Positions 50,711 through 60,164 of a stretch of 64,000 nt of DNA are shown in pieces; the stretch's first letter is position 1, and each line of letters begins with the position of its first letter. The notes under the pieces are model-generated. The model was not told where the DNA came from, did no database searches, and saw only the letters and a list, made by a program, of their open reading frames with translations. This DNA is from Bergeyella porcorum. Its GTDB lineage: Bacteria; Bacteroidota; Bacteroidia; Flavobacteriales; Weeksellaceae. The stretch spans positions 186,001 to 250,000 of the forward strand of contig NZ_JBHMFD010000001.1 of NCBI RefSeq assembly GCF_042427575.1, written 5' to 3'. Both the position numbers and the translations under genes were made by a program.

Positions 50711-51129
50711 GTCGTAATAAAAGATTATCGATTTCGGTACGTTTTATTATTGTTCTTCTCCCAATTTTAGAAGCTTTTAATTCGTCGCGATTAATCATTC
50801 TTTGAATTGTCCAACGACTAGCACCTAAAAGTATAGCGGCTTCTTGTACGCTTAGGAATTCTTTATCACGAAGATTGATAAAGTTGGTGGTTTGGATTGG
50901 GAGTTTTTGTAGGGTTTGCAAACTTTGCAAGGTTTCGGAATTTGCAGAACTTACATTTTGAATTTGCTCACTTAATGTGGCTCTTATTTTTTCTTCTTTC
51001 TTCTTTCTTGATTTGCTTATAGTGTCTAGAATTGCACTTGTGGCTACAATAGCGAGTAGTGGTGGTTTGGGCAACAAAGGCTTGTCCACAGAATTGACAG
51101 AATTTTGGTATTTTGATATTCGTACTCAT
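50697..51129 (-). pseudogene. Excisionase-type helix-turn-helix protein, frameshifted
   Basis: The N-terminal half (MSTNIKIPKFCQFCGQAF, with CQFCG and YCSHKC zinc-type cysteines) runs from ATG 51129 to a stop at 50968. The C-terminal half in the next frame has EFLSVQEAAILLGASRWTIQRMINRDELKASKIGRRT, ending at 50697. Joined at an A-rich run near 51010, they form the usual single excisionase-type protein of Bacteroidota mobile elements. So a mobile element once sat here next to mnmE. Confidence 0.75.
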
Positions 51130-51258
51130 AATGTTGTTAATTGTAGCACAAAGTAGCTTGATGTAGCTAGTTGGTGCATCATTTCTCCGTACTATATTTT
51201 TGATGTGCTTTGGGCAACAACTGTACATCAAATTTAATCAAAATAAAGCAATTAGGCA

Positions 51259-51285
51259 ACAAAAAAGAGCAATATAATTGCTCTT
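51259..51285 (-). terminator. Intrinsic terminator after mnmE
   Basis: AAGAGCAAT (51265-51273) and ATTGCTCTT (51277-51285) pair; six T's follow on the minus strand, 44 bp past the mnmE stop. Confidence 0.85.
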
Positions 51286-51328
51286 AAGTATAATATTTAT
51301 AAGTAGTTAATAAATAAAAGAAAGATAA

Positions 51329-52750
51329 CTACTTCCCGATACAGAAATTTGCAAAGATATTCCCTAGAATTTCATCATTGGTATAAGTGCCTGAGATTTC
51401 ACCAAGGTATTCCAAAGCATTGCGAAGTTCATACGCCAAAAGCTCTGTAGGAAGATGGTGGGCAATGGCATCTTCTACCCGTATCACCGAATCCCAAGAT
51501 TTTTGCAACGCCTCATAATGCCTTTGGTTGGTAATCACCACATTACTTTCTTCAGATTTCAAACTTTCTACATAATCTGAAAGTTCATATTTTAAAGTAT
51601 CAATATTCTCATTATTTTTAGCGGAAATCCTTAAAATAAGTTCTAAAAAATTGGGGCATAAATTCATTAAAAGTTCCTTATCAAAATCTAAAGACCAGTC
51701 TTTATTTGCCTCTTCATCTACTTTATTATGTAGCAAAATAATCTTCAAATCCTCTCTCCAAACTTCCTTTACAAAATTAATCACTTCTTCAATGGTGGAA
51801 TCAATGCTATCATAAAGATAAAGTAAGATTTTTGCGGATGCTATTTTCTCTTTTGCTTTTTTCACCCCTATTTCTTCTATCACATCGGTAGTTTCGCGGA
51901 TGCCAGCGGTATCTATGAAGCGAAACGCCGTCCCATTAATGTGTAAAACTTCCTCTATTGTATCTCTGGTGGTTCCTGCAATATCACTTACGATGGCTCT
52001 TTCTTCTTTCAAAAGGGCGTTCAGAAGTGTAGATTTACCAGCATTGGGCTTTCCGATGATGGCTACATCTATCCCATTTTTGATGGCATTTCCATATTGG
52101 AAACTATCTTTAAGATTGGAAATTTTCGATTTAAGATTTTGAAGCAAAGCCTTCATCGCTGTTCTATCTGCAAACTCTACATCTTCTTCGGAAAAATCCA
52201 ATTCCAACTCTATCAAGGAGGTAAAATTGAGCAATTGTTCTCTCAGTTCACCAATTTCTTTGGAAATACCACCTTTCAACTGGTTAAGGGCAACTTTTCG
52301 TGAGGCTTCATTTTCAGAGGCAATTAAATCTGCGATGGATTCCGCTTGGGCTAGGTCTATTCTTCCATTGATAAACGCTCGCATTGTAAACTCCCCCGCT
52401 TTTGCCATTCTTGCACCATTTGCGATGAGAACTTCCAGAATCTTTTTCCCAATATGAGGCGAGCCGTGGAAGGAAATCTCCACAGAATCTTCCGTTGTAA
52501 AGCTCTTCGGAGCTCGGAAAACCGCTACCATTACTTCGTCAATGGGTTCAGAATTTCCTTTCTCTTCATTGGAAGATAGAGAACTTACTATCCATCCATA
52601 ATGCACGGTATGGGAAGGTACTTTTTCTAAATCTGCACCTTTAAAAACTTTATTCACAATGCTAAAAGCCTCAGCTCCAGAAACTCTAATTACGCCAATG
52701 GCTCCCACGCCACCCGCCGTTGCTAATGCACAAATGGTATCTTGATTCAT
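51329..52750 (-). CDS. mnmE: tRNA uridine modification GTPase MnmE
   Basis: Works with MnmG to modify wobble uridine 34 of tRNA. Start at ATG 52750 (MNQDTICALATAGG), 473 aa; a frame 12 codons longer is disfavoured. G1 is GKPNAGKS at 233-240; DIAGTTRDT (G2) and DTAGIRET (G3) follow. The C-terminal catalytic Cys lies in FCIGK, the last five residues. It marks the right border of the accessory island. Confidence 0.96.
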   Translation of the reverse strand: MNQDTICALATAGGVGAIGVIRVSGAEAFSIVNKVFKGADLEKVPSHTVHYGWIVSSLSSNEEKGNSEPIDEVMVAVFRAPKSFTTEDSVEISFHGSPHIGKKILEVLIANGARMAKAGEFTMRAFINGRIDLAQAESIADLIASENEASRKVALNQLKGGISKEIGELREQLLNFTSLIELELDFSEEDVEFADRTAMKALLQNLKSKISNLKDSFQYGNAIKNGIDVAIIGKPNAGKSTLLNALLKEERAIVSDIAGTTRDTIEEVLHINGTAFRFIDTAGIRETTDVIEEIGVKKAKEKIASAKILLYLYDSIDSTIEEVINFVKEVWREDLKIILLHNKVDEEANKDWSLDFDKELLMNLCPNFLELILRISAKNNENIDTLKYELSDYVESLKSEESNVVITNQRHYEALQKSWDSVIRVEDAIAHHLPTELLAYELRNALEYLGEISGTYTNDEILGNIFANFCIGK

Positions 52751-52827
52751 AGGGACAAAGGTAATATTAAAACAAAAAAGAACCAAAGCTCTTCGCTTTG
52801 ATTCTTCGTATCTTTATAAAATCCCGA

Positions 52828-53244
52828 TTAGAAAATTTCTCTTCCAGAGAAGTGAAATCTCGCTTCGATAAGGGCATTTTCATCAGAATCTGAACCGTGT
52901 ACAGCATTCTCTCCTACGCTTCTTGCAAAAAGTTTTCTGATGGTTCCTTCCGCTGCTTCTGCTGGATTGGTAGCTCCGATAAGGGTTCTAAAATCTTCTA
53001 CGGCATTGTCTTTCTCCAAAACGGCTGCTACGATAGGACCAGAAGACATAAACTCTACCAACTCACCATAGAATGGTCTCTCTGCGTGTACTTCGTAGAA
53101 TTTTTTAGCATCAGCTACAGTCAATTGCGTCAGCTTCATTGCTTTGATTTTAAATCCTGCTTCTGTGATTTTTCCTAAAATTGCTCCAATGTGTCCATCT
53201 GCTACCGCATCAGGTTTAATCATTGTAAATGTAATATTCGACAT
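52828..53244 (-). CDS. ndk: Nucleoside diphosphate kinase
   Basis: Balances NTP pools by phosphate transfer. 138 aa. The phosphorylated His116 is in ENAVHGSDS. TFTMIKPDAV (5-14), RPFYGELVEFM (56-66) and the KPDG/SGP loops match the family. A TAAATTTG box precedes it. It stands alone. Confidence 0.97.
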   Translation of the reverse strand: MSNITFTMIKPDAVADGHIGAILGKITEAGFKIKAMKLTQLTVADAKKFYEVHAERPFYGELVEFMSSGPIVAAVLEKDNAVEDFRTLIGATNPAEAAEGTIRKLFARSVGENAVHGSDSDENALIEARFHFSGREIF

Positions 53245-53267
53245 AATTAAATAAAATTTTTGTGCCG

Positions 53268-53275
53268 CAAATTTA
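53268..53275 (-). promoter_or_regulatory. Candidate ndk promoter (-7 element)
   Basis: TAAATTTG on the minus strand matches TAnnTTTG, 24 bp before the ndk ATG. Confidence 0.5.
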
Positions 53276-53337
53276 CAAAAAGTAAACGAATGTTTAGCGT
53301 TTCTTTTTATTGCCGTTATAATATCAATACTTCTCCC

Positions 53338-54609
53338 CTACGGAATCTGAGTACCATCTTTTATTACAGCTCCCTTCTTCACCACCACAATGCCATCTTT
53401 CACAGAGTGGGTTTCATAGTCACCATCGGGTAAGTGTTTTCCACCAATGATGCGTACATTATTTCCTATTTTCACATTCTTGTCTATGATGGCGTATTCT
53501 ATATAGCAATATTTACCAATACCCATATTAGGCTTGCCTTTGTTTTCATTTTCTACAATTTCATCGGTTGCTTGGTAATAATCTGCTCCCATAATATAGG
53601 AATTCATCACTGTACTACCTCTATCTATACGGGTTCTGTTTCCTATGATAGAATTTTCTACCTTATCTGCCATAATGATACAACCATCTCCAAACACGGC
53701 TCGCTGCACATAGCTTCCCATAATCTTGGAAGGAGGCAACATCCTCGCTCTGGTATAGATAGGACTGGTACTGAATAAATTGAACTTCGGAAAGTCTTGG
53801 GCTAAATCTAAGTTGGCCTGATAAAAAGATTCAATGGTTCCTATATCTGTCCAGTAGCCATCATACTGAAAGCTAAGGGTGTTGTAGCCATTATTAATAG
53901 CATTAGGAATTAAGTCCTTACCAAAATCATCCCCTGGGTCTTCATTAAAGATTTTTTTCAGTACCTTTTTATTAAAGATATAAATTCCCATAGAAGCCAA
54001 ATATTCTTTGCCTTCGTAGCGATTTTTTTCCGAAACTTCAGATTTCCAATCTTGCAGTACCTCTGCTGATGGTTTTTCTACAAATGCTTGAATTTTCCCC
54101 GAATCATCAGACTTCAAAATACCAAATCCTGTAGCATCTTTAGCATTCACTGGGATTGTTGCAATGGTAATATCGCCACCATTGTTCTTATGAAACTCCA
54201 CCATTTCGCGGAAGTCCATTTGGTACAGTTGGTCTCCAGAAAGAATCAGCACATAGTCATAATCATACTTATCCATATGCCGCATACTCTGGCGTACGGC
54301 ATCTGCCGTCCCTTGAAACCATTGGTCGTTCTCCACATTTTGCTCTGCAGCCAAGATATCTACAAAACCTTTGCTGAAAATATCAAAATGGTATGAGTTC
54401 TTGATATGTGAATTGAGTGATGCCGAATTAAACTGTGTAAGCACCAAGATTTTATTGTACCCAGAATTGAGACAATTGGATATTGGGATATCTACTAGCC
54501 TATATTTCCCTGCAATAGGTACGGCAGGCTTGGAACGAAAATAAGTAAGGGGAAACAATCTGGTGCCTCTTCCTCCTCCTAAAACGATTGAAAGAACATT
54601 GGTCTTCAT
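53338..54609 (-). CDS. glgC: Glucose-1-phosphate adenylyltransferase
   Basis: Makes ADP-glucose, the glycogen precursor. 423 aa. The nucleotide-binding GGGRGTRLFPLTYFRSKPAV (11-30) opens the protein. LSGDQLYQMD, then FVEKPSAEVL and YWTDIGTIESFYQANLDL follow, and a left-handed beta-helix C-terminus ends it. It is the third gene of the glgB-glgA-glgC cluster and 123 bp downstream of glgA. Confidence 0.95.
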   Translation of the reverse strand: MKTNVLSIVLGGGRGTRLFPLTYFRSKPAVPIAGKYRLVDIPISNCLNSGYNKILVLTQFNSASLNSHIKNSYHFDIFSKGFVDILAAEQNVENDQWFQGTADAVRQSMRHMDKYDYDYVLILSGDQLYQMDFREMVEFHKNNGGDITIATIPVNAKDATGFGILKSDDSGKIQAFVEKPSAEVLQDWKSEVSEKNRYEGKEYLASMGIYIFNKKVLKKIFNEDPGDDFGKDLIPNAINNGYNTLSFQYDGYWTDIGTIESFYQANLDLAQDFPKFNLFSTSPIYTRARMLPPSKIMGSYVQRAVFGDGCIIMADKVENSIIGNRTRIDRGSTVMNSYIMGADYYQATDEIVENENKGKPNMGIGKYCYIEYAIIDKNVKIGNNVRIIGGKHLPDGDYETHSVKDGIVVVKKGAVIKDGTQIP

Positions 54610-54732
54610 ATAATTAATTTAATGACTTATTGGTTATTAATTCACTATTATTTTCTGCATAAAATTAGGCAAATTCTATGAACTACTCAAGAAAAATAGT
54701 GCTGAAAAACTATGATATAAAACATTTAACAT

Positions 54733-56145
54733 TTAGTTCATCTGATACAAATCTATGTACTTCTTTGCGGAAGTTTCCCAAGAGAAATCAAAGCTCATAT
54801 TGGCTTGTATCAGGTGTTGCATCAGTTCTTTATCAGAATAAAGGTGTAAGGCTCTGTGCAAGGCGTTTACGGCAGCGTCTGCGGTGGCATAGGTAAAGTT
54901 GAGCCCCGCACCACCAGAGGAAATATCTTGCACGGTATCTTTTAGCCCGCCCGTATATCTTACTACGGGGATGGTGCCATACCGCATTGCATACATCTGA
55001 TTGAGCCCACAAGGCTCTACCCGCGAAGGCATCAGCAGAAAATCTGCCGAGGCATATATCTTATGAGAAAGGTCTTCTTTATAGCCTAAATCTAATGCGA
55101 AATTGATGAAATGGTGATTCAAATCTTTCAATTGGTTTTCCGTAAATGGGTTGCCCGAGCCTAGTATAATAAGATTTATCCTACCTTGTGTCTCCTGAAT
55201 GCTTCTCCAAATGATTTCTGGTAGCAAATCGGCTCCCTTCTCTCCCGCAAATCTTCCAATAAATCCTACCAGTGGTAACTCTGGATTGAGCCCATACGCT
55301 TCACAGATTTTTAATTTGTTTTGTCTCTTGCCTTCCTCTACATTGCTTGCATCGTAGTTGAAATACAGCATTTCATCGGTTTTGGGATTCCAAACTTCTG
55401 TATCAATACCATTGATGATGCCATAAGCCTTGGCGTGTTCTTGCTGCACCAAAGGCTCTAATCCTTGTAAACTGTGGTACAACTCTTCCAGATAGCCTTG
55501 TGAAACGGCATTGAAAGCGTGGCAACATTTCAGCATTGTGGCCAAAGGATTGATTTTCCCTGCCCAGTCTAATAGCTTTAGATAAGAAGAATCTTCCACC
55601 CACGGAAAATAAGGAAGCATATCCCAACTCATTGCGCCTTGATACTCTCCATTGTGAATGGTGCCAATGGTTTTAACGCCTTTCAGAAATTTGAAATCTG
55701 GACAGTATTCTATCATAAAAGGGACTAAACCTGTGTGATAATCGTGGCAATGTAAGACATCGGGGCGAATTTCCATAGCGGAAAGCCAATGTAAAACGCC
55801 GTGCTGAAAGGCTAAAAACTGCTGATGCTCGTCCCAATAGCCATAGGGATTTTCTCTATCTAATAAACCTGGTATTTTTACCAAATACAGTGGAAAGCCC
55901 AAAGCCTGATGCTTCTCTTGCCAAACCTGAACCTGAAACATCTGATGATTCTGATGTATAAACCCATCAAAGACGATGTCAAACTCGTGGTTATGAACAA
56001 AAGAGCGATTGTACCACGGCATTACCACGCTGGCTTGTATGCCTTGGATTTTGTTTTGATATTTGGGCAGGGCTCCCACTACATCGCCTAAGCCTCCTAC
56101 CTTGGCTACAGGATAGCACTCTGTACTGAGATGGAATATTTTCAT
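54733..56145 (-). CDS. glgA: Glycogen synthase (ADP-glucose type)
   Basis: Extends glycogen chains with ADP-glucose. 470 aa, GT5 fold. KVGGLGDVVGALPK (16-29) is the donor-binding start, HNGEYQG near 165 and FAGEKGAD near 303 lie in the linker. RVEPCGLNQMYAMRYGTIPVV (about 383-403) is the C-terminal catalytic Glu motif. It lies between the 21-bp array upstream and glgC downstream. Confidence 0.95.
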   Translation of the reverse strand: MKIFHLSTECYPVAKVGGLGDVVGALPKYQNKIQGIQASVVMPWYNRSFVHNHEFDIVFDGFIHQNHQMFQVQVWQEKHQALGFPLYLVKIPGLLDRENPYGYWDEHQQFLAFQHGVLHWLSAMEIRPDVLHCHDYHTGLVPFMIEYCPDFKFLKGVKTIGTIHNGEYQGAMSWDMLPYFPWVEDSSYLKLLDWAGKINPLATMLKCCHAFNAVSQGYLEELYHSLQGLEPLVQQEHAKAYGIINGIDTEVWNPKTDEMLYFNYDASNVEEGKRQNKLKICEAYGLNPELPLVGFIGRFAGEKGADLLPEIIWRSIQETQGRINLIILGSGNPFTENQLKDLNHHFINFALDLGYKEDLSHKIYASADFLLMPSRVEPCGLNQMYAMRYGTIPVVRYTGGLKDTVQDISSGGAGLNFTYATADAAVNALHRALHLYSDKELMQHLIQANMSFDFSWETSAKKYIDLYQMN

Positions 56146-56231
56146 TGTTTTTAGGTTTAAAAGTTATCTAAATGGTATCGTAAAAGTTTTATTTAATCAA
56201 TAAAAATTATTTTCTCAAATTATTTGATGGT

Positions 56232-56441
56232 CATTTTGTATCACTTCTTCCTTATTTTGCATTGCTGGATGCTCATTTTGTACTACTTGGTGGTCATTTT
56301 GCATTACTTCTTCCTTATTTTGCATCACTTCTTCCTCATTTTGCACTGCTGGATGCTTATTTTGCACTACTTGGTGGTCATTTTGCATTACTTCTTCCTC
56401 ATTTTGCATTGCTGGATGCCCATTTTGCACTACTTGGTGGT
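56232..56441. repeat. 21-bp tandem array between glgA and glgB (ten units)
   Basis: Ten perfect-length 21-bp units, mostly starting CATTTTGCA or TATTTTGCA. Three kinds of unit alternate in the order A-B-C-A-A-B-C-A-B-C (A: cttcttcct end, B: ctggatgc end, C: cttggtggt end). The array begins inside the last codons of glgB; its minus-strand frame would code heptads such as MQNEEEV and VQNEHPA. It covers the 280-bp glgB-glgA gap almost entirely. Confidence 0.95.
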
Positions 56442-58355
56442 CATTTTATCTTGTTTTCTCCTTTTCAGCACTATCCCTGCAAGTGGTGGAAGTCTTAGAA
56501 TAATGGCATTGGGGCGAAACATCCAGCTTTCATCTTCTTCATCTATTATCTCTGCTTTCACACCGCTTCCTGCATATTGTTCATCATCAGAGTTGAGGAT
56601 TACTTCCCAAGAGGTGCCTTCATCTACTCCTATTTTATAATCAAAAGTGCGAGGGGTAAGGTTGAGCACCGTCATTGTAACATCCTCTTTCGTTGTTCCT
56701 TTTCGGAGATAGACAAAGATGGAATTGTTGCCATCATTAGGCTCTACCCATTCAAAACCTTCGGGGCTGAATTGGTTTTCGTATAAGGAAGTTTCCGTTT
56801 TATAGAGATGATTGAGGTCTTTCACGAAGGTTTGTAGTCCCTTATGCACTGGATATTTCAGCAAATGCCAATCTAAGGACTGGGCAAAATTCCACTCGCT
56901 GGTCTGCCCAAACTCATTCCCCATAAAGAGAAGCTTAGCACCAGGGTGCGTGTACATTAGGGTATAGAGGGCTCTTAGATTAGCAAATTTTTGCCATTCA
57001 TCTCCGGGCATTTTGTATATCATACTGGCTTTGCCGTGTACTACTTCATCGTGAGAAAGGGGCATCATATAATTTTCATTATACATATACATAGAAGTAA
57101 ATGTAATCTTATTGTGCCAGTACTTTCTATTGATAGGGTCTTCGGCAAAGTATTTTAGGGTATCGTGCATCCAGCCCATCATCCATTTCATTCCGAAGCC
57201 TACGCCACCGCTATGTACGGGTTTGGTAAGCATTGGAAAGTCAGAACTCTCCTCGGCTATCGTCATTACATCTGGGAAGTATTGGTACACCGCCGTATTG
57301 AAATCTTGCAAGAAATCTTTAGCTTCCAGATTCACATTTCCTCCAAATTGGTTGGGTAGCCACTCGCCATCGTTTCTGGCATAGTCTAAATGCAACATAG
57401 AAGTAACAGCATCTACCCTTAGCCCATCTGCGTGGTAGCGTTCTAACCAAAACATAGCATTAGAAATAAGGAAAGATTTTACCTCTGGTCTTCCGTAGTT
57501 GAAAAGATGGGAATTCCACTGTGGATGATAACCTTTGCGAGGGTCTTCGTGTTCATAAAGGAAAGTACCATCAAAGTAATGCAATCCATTGGCATCTCCT
57601 GGGAAGTGAGATGGCACCCAATCTAGAATGACACCGATACCGTTTTTGTGCAATTCATCTATGAGATACATTAAATCCTGAGGAGCTCCAAAGCGGGAAT
57701 TGGCAGCGTAATATCCCGTAACTTGGTACCCCCAGCTAGGTTCGTAGGGGTGCTCCATCACGGGCATTAGCTCTATATGCGTAAAGCCCATCTCCTTTAC
57801 ATAAGGAATAAGGCGTTCTGCAATTTCTCTATAACTGAAAAATCGGTTGGGATTGTCGGTTCCTCTCATCCAAGAGCCTAAGTGTAACTCGTACACAGAA
57901 AGAGGTGCTTGCAATCTATTATGCTGCCAACGGTTTTTCATCCAATCCTCATCTTCCCATTCATACCAAGTGGTGGAGATGATGGACGCCGCCTGCACAT
58001 TTTGCTCCCAACTTAAAGCATAGGGATCGCTCTTTTCTAGCAAAATATTTTGTGAGGTTCTAATGGCATACTTGTAGATAGTGCCCCAAGAAAGCCCTTC
58101 TATGAAACCTTCCCAAATCCCAGAACTATCCCAACGCGGATGAAGATGGTGGGCTTCAGAATGCCAGCCATTAAAGTTTCCAATCACGGAAACGGCTTTG
58201 GCATTGGGAGCCCATACGGCAAAATAAACGCCAGACTTCCCTCCTACTTCCACAGAATGTGAACCAAATTTTTCATACAACCGATAATGCCGCCCTTCTC
58301 TGAATAAATACACATCTTCTTCCGTAAAAAGCGAATAATGCCCTACCTTTTCCAT
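56430..58355 (-). CDS. glgB: 1,4-alpha-glucan branching enzyme
   Basis: Makes alpha-1,6 branches in glycogen. 641 aa. The N-terminal CBM48 (about 35-125) is followed by the GH13 barrel with catalytic Asp315 (GLRVDAVTSM) and Glu368 (TIAEESSDFP), and a beta-sandwich end. The last residues KMTTK and the stop lie within the 21-bp repeat, so the repeat has reshaped the C-terminus slightly. It is the first gene of the glycogen cluster. Confidence 0.96.
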   Translation of the reverse strand: MEKVGHYSLFTEEDVYLFREGRHYRLYEKFGSHSVEVGGKSGVYFAVWAPNAKAVSVIGNFNGWHSEAHHLHPRWDSSGIWEGFIEGLSWGTIYKYAIRTSQNILLEKSDPYALSWEQNVQAASIISTTWYEWEDEDWMKNRWQHNRLQAPLSVYELHLGSWMRGTDNPNRFFSYREIAERLIPYVKEMGFTHIELMPVMEHPYEPSWGYQVTGYYAANSRFGAPQDLMYLIDELHKNGIGVILDWVPSHFPGDANGLHYFDGTFLYEHEDPRKGYHPQWNSHLFNYGRPEVKSFLISNAMFWLERYHADGLRVDAVTSMLHLDYARNDGEWLPNQFGGNVNLEAKDFLQDFNTAVYQYFPDVMTIAEESSDFPMLTKPVHSGGVGFGMKWMMGWMHDTLKYFAEDPINRKYWHNKITFTSMYMYNENYMMPLSHDEVVHGKASMIYKMPGDEWQKFANLRALYTLMYTHPGAKLLFMGNEFGQTSEWNFAQSLDWHLLKYPVHKGLQTFVKDLNHLYKTETSLYENQFSPEGFEWVEPNDGNNSIFVYLRKGTTKEDVTMTVLNLTPRTFDYKIGVDEGTSWEVILNSDDEQYAGSGVKAEIIDEEDESWMFRPNAIILRLPPLAGIVLKRRKQDKMTTK

Positions 58356-58562
58356 AACTGATATTGGTTTATAAAATTGACCGTACTAAGTTACGAATAT
58401 AAGTTTTATCCACTCGCATTTTAAACAAAAGTTTATGAATTTTAAGTTAAATATTTAAAAAGGGCTGAAGTTGGTTTTTGAAACTAAATATTACCTTTTT
58501 ATAAGGAAATTCTTGTTCTTTCGGCAAATATTAGTACTTTTAGGCATTCAAAATTTTAATCA

Positions 58563-59582
58563 ATGAAAAAACTATTTTTTGCAAGCATTACTTTAGTCTT
58601 GGCTACCAGCTGTGCTACCAATCTCAGCTACACGGGGAACACCTTCAAGCAATCTTATGAATCTATCACCACTGCCGACCTGAAAAAACACCTCTACACC
58701 ATTGCCTCAGAGGAAATGAAAGGTAGAAATACGGGGAGCGAGGGCATCAGAAAGTCTGCGGAATACATTACCAATGAATATAAAAAATATGGCATCTCCC
58801 ACCCTAAAAGTATGAATGGATTTTACCAAACCATTCCATCATCATTTTTTGGAACGCGAAGGGGAAACACCTATCCTGATTCTGATAATATTTTAGGATA
58901 CATAGAAGGAACAGAAAAACCAGATGAAATTGTTGTCATCTCTGCACACTATGACCACATCGGACAAAATAAAGACGGAAAAGCCTACAATGGAGCCGAT
59001 GACAATGGTAGTGGTAGCGTGGCATTATTGGAAATTGCAGAAGCTTTTCAGAAAGCTAAAAAAAGAGGCAAAGCACCCAAGCGTTCGGTATTGTTTTTAC
59101 ATCTTACGGCTGAGGAAATTGGCTTATTAGGTTCTAAATATTATGTAGAAAATCCTATTTTCCCGCTTAGCAACACTGTTGTAAATATCAATATTGATAT
59201 GATTGGTAGAAGTGATGCCGATAACCTTGGGAAAAACTATGTTTATGTTATTGGTTCGGATAAGCTGTCTTCAGATTTGAAAAAAATCAATGAAGCGGCT
59301 AATAAAAGTACGCATAATCTAGAACTCAATTATAAATATGATGACCCAAATGACCCTATGAGATTATACTATCGCTCAGACCATTACAACTTTGCTAAGC
59401 ATAATATTCCTGCTACTTTTTTCTTTGATGGCGTTCACGAAGATTATCATAAAACAACCGATACTCCTGATAAAATAGACTATGACCTTCTGAAAAAGCG
59501 AACCCAATTGATATTTGCCACCGCTTGGGAATTGGCGAATAGAAAAGATAAAATTGTGGTAGATCAAAAGGGAGAAAACTAA
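58563..59582 (+). CDS. M28-family zinc metallopeptidase, lipoprotein
   Basis: 339 aa. Signal peptide with lipobox-like ATSC, Cys17, so it is likely tethered in the envelope. Zinc site: VISAHYDHIG (first His/Asp), NGADDNGSG (bridging Asp), HLTAEEIGLLG (catalytic Glu pair), INIDMIGRSD and HEDYHKTTDTPDK (last His). Aminopeptidase activity is inferred from the family. It stands alone with a terminator. Confidence 0.92.
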   Translation: MKKLFFASITLVLATSCATNLSYTGNTFKQSYESITTADLKKHLYTIASEEMKGRNTGSEGIRKSAEYITNEYKKYGISHPKSMNGFYQTIPSSFFGTRRGNTYPDSDNILGYIEGTEKPDEIVVISAHYDHIGQNKDGKAYNGADDNGSGSVALLEIAEAFQKAKKRGKAPKRSVLFLHLTAEEIGLLGSKYYVENPIFPLSNTVVNINIDMIGRSDADNLGKNYVYVIGSDKLSSDLKKINEAANKSTHNLELNYKYDDPNDPMRLYYRSDHYNFAKHNIPATFFFDGVHEDYHKTTDTPDKIDYDLLKKRTQLIFATAWELANRKDKIVVDQKGEN

Positions 59583-59589
59583 ATAACAA

Positions 59590-59620
59590 AAGCTGTTTCG
59601 GATGGAAACAGCTTCTTTTA
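59590..59620 (+). terminator. Intrinsic terminator after peptidase gene
   Basis: AAGCTGTTTC (59590-59599) pairs with GAAACAGCTT (59605-59614), followed by CTTTTATTT. Confidence 0.8.
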
Positions 59621-59642
59621 TTTAAACCTAAATTAATGAATT

Positions 59643-60038
59643 TTATTTCACTTCTTTACCTTCGATTTCGGTAGTATCTCCATTTCCGAACATAAAGCCT
59701 TCTTTACTTGTCCAGAAGAAGTTTTTATCTGCATCCTCAAATTTAGAACCACTAGCAGATACCGCAGATTTCATTTGATAAACTTTCCCTGTGGTTTCAT
59801 TGGTAACTTCGGCAGTACCTTCAGCTGTATTAAAAACCGCTTTGAATTTGGTTTTGCCATCGTTGCTTACATAGTTAGCCGTTACAACATCAGATGCTAC
59901 TGCTACAGAATCTGTGGTTACAGAATCTACCTTTACTGGCTCTTCTACTACTACAGTTTCAGTTTCTACTTGTTCTTTCTTGTTACACGCAGTAAGTACC
60001 AAAGCTGCTCCCATTGCAGCGAAAAAGATTTTTTTCAT
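59643..60038 (-). CDS. Small lipoprotein of unknown function
   Basis: 131 aa with a clear signal peptide and lipobox (MKKIFFAAMGAALVLTAC, Cys18). A Thr/Val/Asp-rich linker (about 25-52) follows, then a short beta domain (YVSNDGKTKFKAVFN...SKEGFMFGNGDTTEIEGKEVK). Likely envelope-anchored. No named family recognised. Confidence 0.8.
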   Translation of the reverse strand: MKKIFFAAMGAALVLTACNKKEQVETETVVVEEPVKVDSVTTDSVAVASDVVTANYVSNDGKTKFKAVFNTAEGTAEVTNETTGKVYQMKSAVSASGSKFEDADKNFFWTSKEGFMFGNGDTTEIEGKEVK

Positions 60039-60112
60039 AATTTTTAACTTTTTTTAAATGATTTATACACCGTCTATGAGGCAAATATTATGCTAAAATG
60101 TTTTTTTTGAAT

Positions 60113-60143
60113 AAAAAAGCTGTCCATTTTTATTGGAACAGCT
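60113..60143 (-). terminator. Intrinsic terminator after pruA
   Basis: AGCTGTCCA and TGGAACAGCT (60118-60143) pair, with T-run on the minus strand. Confidence 0.8.
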
Positions 60144-60164
60144 CTTTTTCAGATGATTATTTTT

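Noticed and set aside
56215..56430. Minus-strand 71-codon MQN-repeat frame as a real protein
   Set aside because: No promoter or known family; explained by the repeat, though kept as an oddity.
56224..56640. Plus-strand hydrophobic frame across the glg array
   Set aside because: Its LILHYF-like repeats are the reverse frame of the 21-bp array, followed by glgB antisense; no promoter or homologue.
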